A DNA stretch of 64,000 bases from Alphaproteobacteria bacterium (GCA_017983635.1 JAGOBA010000004.1:62001-126000); one strand, 5' to 3'. Shown: positions 42,544 through 51,749, counted from the stretch's first letter. Program-made: numbers and translations. Notes: a model not told the origin generated them from the letters alone.

Positions 42544-44316
42544 TCAGTTGTCGAACAGTGCGTCGATGCCCTTCTTCGGCGTTGCGGCGGCGCGGTCTTT
42601 CGTTGCCGCTGCCGGCGCCGGCGCGTCTTTCTGGGCGTCGAGTTCGGCGCGAGTGCTCTTCAGGGTGATCTTGTTCAGCTCTTCCGCGGAGCGCTGCACC
42701 TCGTCGGCCAGCGTCTTGGTCTGTTTCAGCACGTCGATCAGCGTCGTCGTGGTTTCGCTGACCGCGTCGCTCAAATCCTCGATGTCCGTGATCTGGCCTT
42801 CGAGCGCACCCCGGCGCTTCTTTAGGAGTTCCGGCGTCGCGCGGATTTCGTCGGTCAGGACCATGCTGGCCTCTTGGCTCATATGGTCGAGCGCGTCTTC
42901 AATCAGGCTCGCTTTCTCCGTCAGCACCGTGTTGACGATGGCGTTGAGCAGCGTGACTACGCGGGTGGAGGTGGTCGCGATGGTTTGCGAGCGGATGCTC
43001 ATGCCGTAGTTGATCGCGGACGAGTTCTTGCGTTCAAGGTCGGTGATTACGGCGCCTTGTTGGGCCATTTCGCCGACCGAGCGTGTGAGACTGATGTCCA
43101 GGTCGCCGAGACGCGCCAGGAACCGGTTCATATTCTGAATGCGATTGCGGGCCTTTGTACGTTCAATCTCGGCAGTAAGGTCTTCGGTTGAACCCTCGGC
43201 CGGCTTTGCGGTCGCAGCATCGGGGTCGCCGAACTGGGCGATGAGGCCGCCGACGGTTTCCTTGTTCTGCTTCGTTGCGATTTCGAGCGCCTTGTTCAGG
43301 ACAGCGAGCAGCACGCTGATCTTGTTGTTCTGGTAGTTCAGCTGCAGGATGTTCTCGCGGACCTTCGTAAAGCCTTCGATCGAGCTGCCGATGCGCCGCT
43401 CTGCTTCCTTGATGAAAGAGACGCCGCTTTCGGCGGCCGACTTCATGTTCTTGCCGAAAAGCTCGCCGCCAATATCGAGAACCTTCAGGATCTCGGGGCT
43501 CTGCTTTTCCATGTCCAAGATGTTCTTGTCGATCGGCGTCGTCGTTCCGGGCATGAACAACGGCGCGGCTTTCAAGTCCGCGATCTTGGCATCCTGAGCG
43601 GCGATCGTTTGGCTTAGTGCGGCGACCTTATCCTTTGTCTCCTTGATCAAGCCGGCGCGGAAGAGCCGGCCAAAGAACGTGTCGTTCCGGCGCAACGTAT
43701 TCTCCAGTATCGCCCTGTCGGACTGTGCGGTCGTGGCGGCGCGGGAGATTTGCGCGATGTCTTGTTCGCGTGCACGGCGGGCTTCCTTCAGCATCTTCTG
43801 CTGCTGGAAAGCGTCGTTGATCTGTTCGATCAGAGACTTTTTCGCGGTCGCCTCGCCCGAGCGGAATCGTTTCAGGAGGCCCAGGACCTCGTCGAGCGGC
43901 GCGAGCGAGTTCTTGAAGCTGTTCAGCCCTTCGAACACGCTGTCCATATTCTGCTTGAACGTCGCATAGGCTTGGTCGCTGACGGTTTGGATTTGACCGA
44001 GCGCCATGTTGCGGCGTTGCATTTGGACGTATTCGAAGAACTCGCCCAGGATTTCGATCTTCTTGTCGTTGTCGGGTTCGGCGGGATCGAACTCAAGCAG
44101 CTTGGCGATCTCGCGAATCTTTTGCTCTTGCGAAAGCTCACGGCTTTCGAAGACCTTGAAGATCGGGTTCTGTTGCTCGACGCGGGCGATCAATTGCTGT
44201 TCGTCTTCGCCGCCTTGAGCTACTTGCGTCTCGGTGGTGTCGCCATAGCGGCGGGCGCGGCGGGCGGCCTTGCGTTCCTCGAGCGACAGGGAAGCTTCGG
44301 TGGCGGGAGTCGACAT
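42544..44316 (-). CDS. Large coiled-coil protein, first gene of the Clp-like ATPase operon
   Basis: 590 aa, soluble, nearly all helical, starting with a basic segment (LEERKAARRARRYGDTTE). Several coiled coils span 85-560; conserved-looking patches are NILQLNYQNNKISVLLAVLN near 325 and SSAINYGMSIRSQTIATTS near 435. The latter and the following helices recall the TelA (toxic anion resistance) family only faintly. The end KKGIDALFDN is a short linear motif. One base separates it from the ATPase ATG. Adapter or filament-forming substrate of the ATPase is my best guess. Confidence 0.68.
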   Translation of the reverse strand: MSTPATEASLSLEERKAARRARRYGDTTETQVAQGGEDEQQLIARVEQQNPIFKVFESRELSQEQKIREIAKLLEFDPAEPDNDKKIEILGEFFEYVQMQRRNMALGQIQTVSDQAYATFKQNMDSVFEGLNSFKNSLAPLDEVLGLLKRFRSGEATAKKSLIEQINDAFQQQKMLKEARRAREQDIAQISRAATTAQSDRAILENTLRRNDTFFGRLFRAGLIKETKDKVAALSQTIAAQDAKIADLKAAPLFMPGTTTPIDKNILDMEKQSPEILKVLDIGGELFGKNMKSAAESGVSFIKEAERRIGSSIEGFTKVRENILQLNYQNNKISVLLAVLNKALEIATKQNKETVGGLIAQFGDPDAATAKPAEGSTEDLTAEIERTKARNRIQNMNRFLARLGDLDISLTRSVGEMAQQGAVITDLERKNSSAINYGMSIRSQTIATTSTRVVTLLNAIVNTVLTEKASLIEDALDHMSQEASMVLTDEIRATPELLKKRRGALEGQITDIEDLSDAVSETTTTLIDVLKQTKTLADEVQRSAEELNKITLKSTRAELDAQKDAPAPAAATKDRAAATPKKGIDALFDN

Positions 44317-44484
44317 TGCTTGGACCTTCTAGGTCGAACGCGCGGGAGCGCATATAGGTACGGCAAGACCATTTTGCAGCCGGGGATAAGGTCTAGCCAG
44401 AAGAATTTCTTTCCTTGCGGGTCTTGTATTGCCGCTCGATTGGGTATGGCGGGAGCGGTGTCGGCTGGTTAAGACTTGGCGGCG

Positions 44485-45228
44485 ATGTGCGGGCGGTATG
44501 TTCTTCGTGTGATCTTGAAGAACCTCAGGCGGGATTTCGAGCTGGGGTTCGATGTGCATGAGACCGACCTGCCGATGGAGGCGCGACCTCGCTACAACAT
44601 TGCGCCGACTCAGATGGTCTCCGTCATCCGGATGGTGGATGGGGTGCGGCGGCATTCGCTGGTGCGGTGGGGGCTGATCCCGCATTGGTCGAAGGAGGTG
44701 CGCAAGCCGCAGATCAATGCGCGCGGCGAAACCGTTTTCGAGAAGCCGATGTTTCGCGACGCGGCGCGGCGTCGGCGGTGTTTGATTTTGGCCGATGGCT
44801 TCTATGAGTGGAAGCGCGACCAGAACGACAAGCCGCTGCAGGCTTATTTCATCGAACGCGTGGATGGGAAGCCGTTCGCGATGGCCGGTATTTGGGACAC
44901 GTGGATCAGCCCTGATGGCGAGGTGATCGACAGTGTTGCGATCGTGACGACCGAGGCGAATGCGGAGATCGCGCCGATCCATGATCGGATGCCAGTGATC
45001 TTGGCGCAGAAGGACTACTTGACCTGGATCGAAGCGGAACGGGCGACGGTCGACGAGGCAAAGGCGCTGATCAAGCCGGCACCCGACGGGACGTTCGCGC
45101 CGAAGGCGGTCACGAACCGGGCGAATGCGGTGCGCAATGACGACCCGGCGAATCTAGAGCCTGCCGATCCGAACGCGCCGCCGCCTCCGCCGAAGCGCAG
45201 CGATCCGCGGCAGGGTGATTTGTTCTAG
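44485..45228 (+). CDS. SRAP (HMCES/YedK) abasic-site crosslinking protein
   Basis: 247 aa. The ATG at 44485 places the catalytic cysteine at position 2 (MCGRYV), essential for the thiazolidine link to abasic sites in single-stranded DNA; an upstream TTG would bury it. RYNIAPTQ, RWGLIPHW, INARGE, ADGFYEWKR (Glu) and IHDRMPVIL (His) complete the active site. It protects abasic sites during replication. The stop overlaps the convergent cytochrome stop (CTAG). No LexA-type box seen upstream. Confidence 0.93.
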   Translation: MCGRYVLRVILKNLRRDFELGFDVHETDLPMEARPRYNIAPTQMVSVIRMVDGVRRHSLVRWGLIPHWSKEVRKPQINARGETVFEKPMFRDAARRRRCLILADGFYEWKRDQNDKPLQAYFIERVDGKPFAMAGIWDTWISPDGEVIDSVAIVTTEANAEIAPIHDRMPVILAQKDYLTWIEAERATVDEAKALIKPAPDGTFAPKAVTNRANAVRNDDPANLEPADPNAPPPPPKRSDPRQGDLF

Positions 45229-45764
45229 GGCGGGGCCTTGGCGTCCTTGGCCGCCGGCGTGTTGCTTTCGGCAAAGGCGGCGCGCATGAAGGTGAGGATC
45301 TTCCAGATTTCCGTTGGCTTCAGGTTGTTCTTGAACGTGGGCATGTCCGTGCGGAATTGGTTGCCGCCTTCGGCGATGCTCCAATAGAAGAAGTCATCGC
45401 GATAGATCGGTTCACCCAGACTGCGCGAGAGGTCGGCCGGGGGAACTTCCAGTTTCTCGCCGGCTTCGCCGTCGCCCACCCCCATCATACCGTGGCAGAG
45501 GGCGCAGCGCTCGTCGTAGAGGTTGGCGCCGTCAACGAGATTCCCGATCGTCGGCAAGAGCGGATTGCGGCGGCCTTTGTAAGCGAACGGCAGACCGTGG
45601 CGTGTGTAGGCATCGTGGCGCTCGGCACTGCGCATCGTCATCGCAGCCAAGCGGCCGTCCCTGGCACAGACCCTGGGTCCTAGAAACGTGGCGCAGCCTA
45701 CGGTCAGGAACCCAATGATGATGACGGCTGCGATTGCGGTACCTGTTAGGACGGATCGAACCAT
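45225..45764 (-). CDS. Membrane-anchored monoheme cytochrome c
   Basis: 179 aa from the ATG at 45764 (GAGGAAGG before it). N-terminal signal anchor (VLTGTAIAAVIIIGFLTVGC; the Cys could be lipidated). One heme site CALCH near 95, axial Met probably in DMPTFKNNL near 142. Fits electron transfer in the periplasm. It is divergent from a diheme cytochrome, so the two probably serve one electron-transfer chain. Confidence 0.85.
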   Translation of the reverse strand: MVRSVLTGTAIAAVIIIGFLTVGCATFLGPRVCARDGRLAAMTMRSAERHDAYTRHGLPFAYKGRRNPLLPTIGNLVDGANLYDERCALCHGMMGVGDGEAGEKLEVPPADLSRSLGEPIYRDDFFYWSIAEGGNQFRTDMPTFKNNLKPTEIWKILTFMRAAFAESNTPAAKDAKAPP

Positions 45765-45883
45765 CGGACCTTCCTCGAGTCTGGCGGAAGACTTGGCCGG
45801 TTTACGGAGTTGGTCCTTGCGCCAGGTCAAAGCGTGCGTTGATCCCTGATGGCAGGCTGCTCGCGCAGGAGAGGGTCTTGGAG

Positions 45884-46528
45884 ATGCGCACTCGGTTGGC
45901 GGTGGTTTTGGTCGGTGTTGCGGCGCTTGCCGGGTGCGTGGATGACAGTTCCCCCATCATTCCACCGCGGCCCGTCGATCCAGCGGTCGAAGCTGCGCTG
46001 ATCGAGGATGGGCGGTCGATTGCGGAGGCGAACTGTGCGCAATGTCATGCGATCGGCCTAACCGGCGAGAGTCCGAGCCGGCAGGCGCCGCTCTTTCGGT
46101 CTGTGCTCAGTCGCTACAACCCCGATGTTCTAGAAACAGAGTTGACGCTCGGTATGCGCGTAGCGCACGAGCCGATGCCTGAGTTTCAGTTTAAACCGGA
46201 AGCAGCGACCGCCTTGATCTCCTACTTGCGCTCGATTCAGACGCGCGATCCAGGGCAGGCACTGGTCGAACATCGGTGCGCGCGCTGTCATGCGGTCGGC
46301 GCAACGGGCGTCAGTCCGTATCCGGGGGCGCAACCGTTCCGCAATCTCGGGCGCCGGTGGTGGCGCAGTCAGTTGGCGGATGCGTTGCGCACGGGGATCA
46401 TCGTCGAGCACGACAAGGCTGATGTGCGCCTGCCACCCATGAAGCTCAGCGATCCCGAGATCGAAGTGTTTTTGAACTACCTCGACTCGATCGCGACGCC
46501 GGAGAATCCGGCGCCGCGGCGGCCGTGA
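45884..46528 (+). CDS. Diheme cytochrome c lipoprotein
   Basis: 214 aa from the ATG at 45884 (GGAG before it). The signal peptide ends in a lipobox (VALAGC, i.e. LAGC), so outer- or inner-leaflet lipoprotein. Two cytochrome c domains: CAQCH near 54 with later Met in EPMPEFQF, and CARCH near 136 with Met in LPPMKLS. Divergent from the monoheme cytochrome. Partner oxidase or dehydrogenase not in this window. Confidence 0.88.
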   Translation: MRTRLAVVLVGVAALAGCVDDSSPIIPPRPVDPAVEAALIEDGRSIAEANCAQCHAIGLTGESPSRQAPLFRSVLSRYNPDVLETELTLGMRVAHEPMPEFQFKPEAATALISYLRSIQTRDPGQALVEHRCARCHAVGATGVSPYPGAQPFRNLGRRWWRSQLADALRTGIIVEHDKADVRLPPMKLSDPEIEVFLNYLDSIATPENPAPRRP

Positions 46529-46532
46529 TGTT

Positions 46533-46916
46533 TTACGGGTAGGCTGTGTACTTGATCTCGCAGGTGTAGGTGAATTCCCACTGCGGGTCGTAGAGCAGGG
46601 TGGCGCCGGTGGTTTGGCATTTGCGGCCGTTGGCGGCGAGGTAGGCGATGACGGCCTTCTCGATCTTCTCTTGGCCGATCGCGTTGTTGTACTTGCCGAA
46701 GGTGACGTTGCGGATGACGGTGTCACTCACCGCATTGCCGAGGCTCGGCGTGATGACGAGCTTGCCGGCGCTCGGCTTGTCAAAGATGCGGAACGAGTAG
46801 TTGTCGTAGGCAAACGTCGTTAGCGGGATGTAACGGTATTCGTCGCTCACATATTTCGGGTAGGCGCATGCGGTCAGGCAGAGCGCCGCTAGTCCGAGTG
46901 AGAGCGTGCGGTGCAT
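46533..46916 (-). CDS. Putative lipoprotein (127 aa)
   Basis: ATG at 46916; the signal peptide ends in a lipobox LTAC near residue 17. The mature part has no recognised domain: a beta-rich section (FRIFDKPSAGKLVITPSLG) and two cysteines (GRKCQTT and YTCEIKY) that may pair. In-frame extension upstream lies inside the outer-membrane-protein gene and is not credible. Follows that gene by 17 bases. Confidence 0.7.
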   Translation of the reverse strand: MHRTLSLGLAALCLTACAYPKYVSDEYRYIPLTTFAYDNYSFRIFDKPSAGKLVITPSLGNAVSDTVIRNVTFGKYNNAIGQEKIEKAVIAYLAANGRKCQTTGATLLYDPQWEFTYTCEIKYTAYP

Positions 46917-46933
46917 TGTTGCCCCCAGAATCG

Positions 46934-47551
46934 TCATGGCGCGAACGTGTGGCGTACGCCGATGGTCAAGGCGTGCTTTGAGAAGTCGTCGAAGGCGTAG
47001 CGGATACCGTTGTCTTCGAATTCGGGATCGAGGACGCGCAAGTACCGGTACGCGACGGTGAGTTCGGTCGTCGGCGAAAGCGCATAGTCGAGCGTCGCGA
47101 TGCCTTGGTAGGCGAAGTTCAGATCGCTGGCGTCGATGTTGACGATGTCGAGCGTCTCGTAGTCGAGACCTGCGCCGCCACCGAGCGAAAGGTTGAGTCC
47201 CGGGCTTATCGGAAACGCGTAGGTCATGTTGTACATGGCAGTCAGGCCGTCCAAGTCGCCGGTCGAGACTGGCAAGGCCGTGAACTGATCCTTGTCGTTG
47301 CTGCGCCAGGCAGCCTCGGCCTCGATGCGCCAATTCTGCATGGCGTAGCCGACTGTCGCGATGACGACCCAGCCGCCATCAAAACGTCCGGTCAAATCGA
47401 AGGGCGTTGCAGCGGGGGTGGTGTAGAACCGAACGCCGGTATCGTTAGTCCAATTGGCGCCCGCTTCCAGCCCTACGTACCAGCCGCGCGCCGCAGCCGA
47501 TCCGCAGAACGCGACGGCGGCGGTTGCGGCGAGCAATGTGTTGCGTGCCAT
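46934..47551 (-). CDS. Outer-membrane beta-barrel protein (OmpA/Omp25-like)
   Basis: 205 aa from the ATG at 47551 (GAGGGAACC before it). Signal peptide to SAAA/RG, then alternating strands: GWYVGLEAGANW, WVVIATVGYAMQNWRIEAEA, LNLSLGGGAGLDYE, ELTVAYRYLRV, and a C-terminal HALTIGVRHTF ending near an aromatic, as barrels require. Fits the eight-stranded Omp25/OmpW-like class. Probably co-transcribed with the lipoprotein. Confidence 0.82.
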   Translation of the reverse strand: MARNTLLAATAAVAFCGSAAARGWYVGLEAGANWTNDTGVRFYTTPAATPFDLTGRFDGGWVVIATVGYAMQNWRIEAEAAWRSNDKDQFTALPVSTGDLDGLTAMYNMTYAFPISPGLNLSLGGGAGLDYETLDIVNIDASDLNFAYQGIATLDYALSPTTELTVAYRYLRVLDPEFEDNGIRYAFDDFSKHALTIGVRHTFAP

Positions 47552-47687
47552 GGTTCCCTCGGATGATTCGCGTGTGAGGATTCTCGGCTTTTCCGCTGCG
47601 CAATTGTGCAACAGCAGGTGGGTAATGCGCTCCACGCGTGCGGTTGCGGTGGAGAGCAATCCTTTGAAAAGCTAGGGTTTCTCTGGT

Positions 47688-47697
47688 GAATCGATTC
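47688..47697. promoter_or_regulatory. GAATCGATTC double GANTC palindrome
   Basis: Same ten-base palindrome as at 9911-9920, 34 bases before the membrane-protein ATG. It contains two overlapping CcrM sites. Possible cell-cycle-linked control. Confidence 0.4.
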
Positions 47698-47730
47698 AAT
47701 ACACAGCGTCTAGAAAATAGAGGTGCGGGC

Positions 47731-48588
47731 ATGAGTGAGCAAGTATCGGCGAAGGACCAAAGCATCTTCCGCGTGCCGACGAATGCCCAGGAGTTTTCCG
47801 CTCTCGGCTTGGCTTTGTTCGTTGTCTTCGTCCTGGTTCAATTCGGTGCGCCGATCGTTCGCGAACTCGACTTCCTCGATCAAAAAATCCGCGACTTCTT
47901 CGTTGGTGGCGCGTTTGCGGCGTTTCCTTTCATCCACCGCGGCTGCACGCAAACTTTGGCCGGATTCAAGGCGCAGCCGCCGGTTCGGCCGGATCTCTCG
48001 CCGTGGTTCGTGACCGGCGCGTTTGCCGCAATGCTGCTGTTCGCTTGGTCGCAGTTTGTGTCGTTTCTCGGCGGCTTGTCGGTTGGCATGGCGATTGCCG
48101 CGCTCGGCTCCGTCGACATCAATAGACCGGAGGTCGTCGGTGCGGTCGGGATGAGCATCTTGGCGATGTCGTTGCCACTGGGCGCCGTTGCTTCCGTTTT
48201 TGCGGGCGTTCTGTTGAACCGGCACACGCGGTCGCATGTGTTCGGAGCACTAGCGTTTGCGGCAGTGCTGTACGTCGCGTCCAATGCGCTGACGACGTGG
48301 GTGGTGAGCCCGGACTATTTCAAATCGCAAATTGCAATTGCGACCGATGGCGGTGCGGCGGGTGTCGCTCAGTTTGCGATCGGCATGGCGCTGGTGGGGG
48401 TTGTGGTCTTCGTGTTCGGGGCGATCGGTATCTTCGTGTCGCGGTTCTATGCGGAACGCTCGATGGGAAAGGTGATGGTGGCGGCGCGTCGTTTGCCAGC
48501 GGCGGAGCGCGAGTTGTTGGCGGCGGAGATCACGGACCGGGTCGCGGCGGCGATGCGTGCCGGGACGTTGAGCGGCAAGTGCAGTTGA
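47731..48588 (+). CDS. Multi-pass membrane protein, function unknown
   Basis: 285 aa from the ATG at 47731 (GAGG six to nine bases upstream; an in-frame GTG at 47686 is weaker). Hydrophobic segments near 25-43, 100-125, 145-170, 178-200 and 222-250 and a cytoplasmic helical end (AARRLPAAERELLAAEITD). No family recognised. Preceded by the GAATCGATTC element shared with the small membrane genes at 10.1 kb. Confidence 0.72.
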   Translation: MSEQVSAKDQSIFRVPTNAQEFSALGLALFVVFVLVQFGAPIVRELDFLDQKIRDFFVGGAFAAFPFIHRGCTQTLAGFKAQPPVRPDLSPWFVTGAFAAMLLFAWSQFVSFLGGLSVGMAIAALGSVDINRPEVVGAVGMSILAMSLPLGAVASVFAGVLLNRHTRSHVFGALAFAAVLYVASNALTTWVVSPDYFKSQIAIATDGGAAGVAQFAIGMALVGVVVFVFGAIGIFVSRFYAERSMGKVMVAARRLPAAERELLAAEITDRVAAAMRAGTLSGKCS

Positions 48589-48634
48589 TGACATCGCCGA
48601 AGAGCGCACCGCAACTGCCGACGACGGCTGAGCC

Positions 48635-49234
48635 CTAGGCGTTTCGTTGCGCCTCGGCGCGCGTGCGTTCTCGCTCGCGCCAGCGGTCGCGGGTTAGGCG
48701 GAAGTGGCGGAGCTCAATGGGCAGTCCACCATTGTTGGCGGCGCATTGTTCGACGTGCGCCAGTTCCCAACGCTGCCGCAAGATGAATTCGATCATTCGT
48801 GCGTTCGAGGTTAGAATTGCGCAGCGTGCGGCGAGCAAGTCGAGGTCCTCAAAAAAGAACGGCTGCAGTGCATCGGTGGATTCGCGAAGTGCCAATCGTT
48901 CCCGCGCGTCAGGTTCGCCGATCAGCGCGTTGTCGACGAACTCACGTGTCTTGTGATCGACGTAGATCGAACGGATGCCGACGATGCGTCCGCTCACCTT
49001 CTCAAAGATGCCGAGGAGATGGCCGGTCACGCGATCAAAGCGTTTGATGTAGGCGGTCAGTTGCTCCATCGTCATCGCTGTCGGGCGCGCGTTCAGTTGG
49101 CGCACGGCGGTGGGGTCGAGAAGCCAGCGGCACCAGGCTTCGGTCGCGTCGGTTGGTTCGGCCGTGCGCACGATGTAGTTTTGCGTTTCAAGTCGGATCG
49201 TTTGCGGTTGCGGGGGGATTTGTGCAGCGGTCAT
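48635..49234 (-). CDS. GNAT-family N-acetyltransferase
   Basis: 199 aa from the ATG at 49234. GNAT fold by pattern: IRLETQNYIVRTAEPTDATEAW start, GHLLGIFEKVSGRIVGIRSIYVD central strands, NARMIEFILRQRWELAHVE end helix. The acetyl-CoA loop is not the canonical Q/RxxGxG, so assignment is by overall fold. Role unknown. Divergent from a 90-aa secreted protein gene. Confidence 0.65.
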   Translation of the reverse strand: MTAAQIPPQPQTIRLETQNYIVRTAEPTDATEAWCRWLLDPTAVRQLNARPTAMTMEQLTAYIKRFDRVTGHLLGIFEKVSGRIVGIRSIYVDHKTREFVDNALIGEPDARERLALRESTDALQPFFFEDLDLLAARCAILTSNARMIEFILRQRWELAHVEQCAANNGGLPIELRHFRLTRDRWRERERTRAEAQRNA

Positions 49235-49340
49235 CGGCGGGGTTCCTGCGTTGGTCAAGGGTGACACATTTTCCGATTGCCACAAAGCTGCCATGCCGTT
49301 GGGCGATGGTGGCAATAGGGCAGGATCAAGGGTGGCTGAC

Positions 49341-49613
49341 ATGACGAAAACAGTGACAGTATTTCGCGCGGCGACGGTTGGCGCGGCGTGGCTTGCACTC
49401 GCGGCCGGTGCGCAGGCTCAGGAACATACACCGTCGATCAGCGGCAACTCGTGGATCGCCATCGGGCTGGTCGTCGGGTTGGTGCTGCTCGTCTTCTTCT
49501 TCATCAGCGGCACGCTCTCGGTCTCGCGCCGGGACAAGTCGGAAGACGACGACGCGGGCGTGGGTATCCTCGAGGGGATCGACGAGGATGATGAGAAGCC
49601 GAGGAAGAGGTAG
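49341..49613 (+). CDS. Small secreted/membrane protein (90 aa)
   Basis: ATG at 49341. Signal peptide (ATVGAAWLALAAGAQA), a short outer part, one membrane helix (WIAIGLVVGLVLLVFFFI) and an acidic tail with GVGILEGIDEDDEKPRKR. No family recognised; the layout is a type I small membrane protein. Confidence 0.6.
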   Translation: MTKTVTVFRAATVGAAWLALAAGAQAQEHTPSISGNSWIAIGLVVGLVLLVFFFISGTLSVSRRDKSEDDDAGVGILEGIDEDDEKPRKR

Positions 49614-49631
49614 CGCTTGATCGAACCGACG

Positions 49632-49893
49632 ATGCGGCGAATGACGCTTGCAATCGTTCTTGGGGTGGTGGCGATTCCGTCGCTGTTGGACGAGCTACGC
49701 TGACATTACCCCAGGCGTCTCGATCAGAACACGGAACCTGATCGATTGGCGTGACATCACATTCATTCAGCCGGTCCGCGGTATTTTCGGATGGTATCTG
49801 AATGTGCATTGTATGGTGTCCAATGAGTACCGCTCGATCGAGCTTGGTCCTTTGGATCGGCAATGCGAGCAGGCCCTTAGCTGGCGTTACTAG
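49632..49893 (+). pseudogene. Possible frameshifted small gene
   Basis: A hydrophobic start (MTLAIVLGVVAIPSLLDE) is read from an ATG at 49632 and stops at 49703. A second frame open to 49893 reads RNLIDWRDITFIQPVRGIFG and later SIELGPLDRQCEQALSW, which looks like real protein. One frameshift near 49690-49700 would join a signal helix to this domain. Weak evidence; may also be a spurious pair. Confidence 0.3.
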
Positions 49894-49927
49894 CCAAGGG
49901 ATTTTGTCCGGAAGGTCACTTCTGTGA

Positions 49928-51145
49928 CTAAAAGAACGCTTGGATCCCCGTCTGTGCTCTTCCCAGGATCAGGGCGTGGACGTCGTGGGTGCCTTCGTAG
50001 GTGTTGACGGTTTCCAAGTTCATCACGTGGCGGATGACGTGGTATTCGTCGGAGATGCCGTTGCCGCCGTGGATGTCGCGGGCTTGGCGGGCGATGTCGA
50101 GGGCTTTGCCGCAATTGTTGCGCTTCAGGAGCGAGACGGCGGGCGGGGCGGCTTTGCCGGCCTCGATGAGGCGGCCGAGTTGTAGGACCGCGGCGGTGCC
50201 GAGTGTGATCTCGGTTTGCATGTCGGCCAGCTTTTTCTGGATCAGCTGGGTCGCGGCGAGCGGGCGGCCGAATTGCTTGCGGTCGAGCGCGTATTGCCGG
50301 GCTTGGTGCCAGCAGAACTCGGCTGCGCCCATCACGCCCCAGGCGATGCCGTAGCGGGCGCGGTTCAAGCACGAGAACGGTCCGCCTAGGCCGCTGATGT
50401 TCGGGAGTTGGTTCGCGGCGGGGACGAACACGTCTTCGAGTACGATTTGGCCGGTGATCGAGGCGCGGAGCGAGAACTTGCCTTCGATTTTCGGCGTCGA
50501 GAACCCTTTGAAGCCGCGCTCGACGATGAAGCCGCGGATCTTGTCGTCGTCGGTCTTGGCCCACACGACCGCGATGTCGGCGACGGGTGCATTTGTGATC
50601 CAGTTCTTCGCGCCCTTCAGGATGAAGCCGCCGGGGGCGGTCTTCGCGCGCGTGATCATGGAGCCGGGGTCGCTGCCGTGGTCGGGTTCGGTGAGGCCGA
50701 AGCAGCCGATCATTTCGCCGGACGCGAGTTTGGGTAGGAAGCGGCGGCGTTGTTCCTCGCTGCCGAATTTGTAGATCGGGTGCATGACGAGCGAAGACTG
50801 CACGCTCATCGCCGAGCGATAGCCGCTATCGACCCGCTCGACCTCGCGTGCGGCAAGGCCGTAGGCGACGTAGCCCAGACCCGCGCCGCCGTACGTCTCC
50901 GGGATCGTGATGCCGAGCAGGCCCATTTCGCCCATCTCGCGCATGATCTCGACGTGGAAGTGTTCCTTGCGGTTGGCCTCCAGCACACGCGGCATGAGCT
51001 TGTCTTGCGCGTAGTCGCGGGTTGCTTTTTCGATCAGCCGCTCTTCTTCCGTGAGTTGGTCGCCCAGGAGGAGCGGGTCCTCCCAATTGAAGCTTCCGGC
51101 GTCGAGATCGGCTGTGGATTTCGTGGTCATCGCGGGGTTGGCCAT
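49928..51145 (-). CDS. Glutaryl-CoA dehydrogenase-like acyl-CoA dehydrogenase
   Basis: 405 aa from the ATG at 51145. FAD region [16 protein letters not shown] near 142 and [18 protein letters not shown] at the end, with the catalytic Glu in YEGT, match the glutaryl-CoA dehydrogenase group; the preceding [18 protein letters not shown] is typical of it. It would oxidise and decarboxylate glutaryl-CoA to crotonyl-CoA (lysine/tryptophan/aromatic degradation). Transcribed alone, so pathway placement rests on family. Confidence 0.88.
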   Translation of the reverse strand: MANPAMTTKSTADLDAGSFNWEDPLLLGDQLTEEERLIEKATRDYAQDKLMPRVLEANRKEHFHVEIMREMGEMGLLGITIPETYGGAGLGYVAYGLAAREVERVDSGYRSAMSVQSSLVMHPIYKFGSEEQRRRFLPKLASGEMIGCFGLTEPDHGSDPGSMITRAKTAPGGFILKGAKNWITNAPVADIAVVWAKTDDDKIRGFIVERGFKGFSTPKIEGKFSLRASITGQIVLEDVFVPAANQLPNISGLGGPFSCLNRARYGIAWGVMGAAEFCWHQARQYALDRKQFGRPLAATQLIQKKLADMQTEITLGTAAVLQLGRLIEAGKAAPPAVSLLKRNNCGKALDIARQARDIHGGNGISDEYHVIRHVMNLETVNTYEGTHDVHALILGRAQTGIQAFF

Positions 51146-51455
51146 GGGCTCAGGTCCGTTGTTTGGCAGACGGATAACAAGGCCTTGGGGAAAAGGCCAC
51201 AACTACCGATTTCGGGTGCCAGGCGAATTCGTCTGACGGGCTACTTCTCGCTGCGCGTGGGTGGAGGGGGTGTTCTTCGAAAGGGGGAGTATCTCATCCA
51301 GGACGGGTGGTCGGTTTGTGCATATGAACCTGTTGGGGCGAGTTGGATCACACATCGTTGCGTTCGCTGAAGAATGCAATTGCCGATACGCATATTCGGG
51401 CTCAACGTCTGTCACGCCGCGCACCCCCCAACCCCCGCGCGGCACTGGGGGCAAC

Positions 51456-51749
51456 ATGATGATGGTTCCCTTCGTGCTTGCCGTGACGCTCCTCTCCGTC
51501 ATGGGCTACACGATGCTTTTCGGTACAAGTGTGACTGAGCGTTTTTCCGGCTTTGCCGTGTTGATGGTGGCGGCGGTCGTGACCGGCGCTTACGTGAGTG
51601 CGAACTTCAACGGCGGGAAGCCATACGGTTACGAAGTGTCGATCGGTGTGGAGCCGTGGCGGCACGAAGATATCGCCGTGCAACCGGCTGGCGCGCCGGC
51701 GAAGCCACAGCAGAGGCCGACGGAAGATCCGGGCACGCCGATGGTCTAG
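51456..51749 (+). CDS. Small membrane protein (97 aa)
   Basis: Starts at the first of three ATGs at 51456. Two membrane helices (PFVLAVTLLSVMGYTMLF and FAVLMVAAVVTGAYV), then a Pro/Ala-rich outer or inner tail. Stop TAG overlaps the LigD stop (CTAG, 51746-51749). No family recognised. Confidence 0.55.
   Translation: MMMVPFVLAVTLLSVMGYTMLFGTSVTERFSGFAVLMVAAVVTGAYVSANFNGGKPYGYEVSIGVEPWRHEDIAVQPAGAPAKPQQRPTEDPGTPMV

Noticed and set aside
44317-44484. LexA box upstream of the SRAP gene
   Set aside because: I looked for GTTC-N7-GTTC and GAAC-N7-GAAC and found none.
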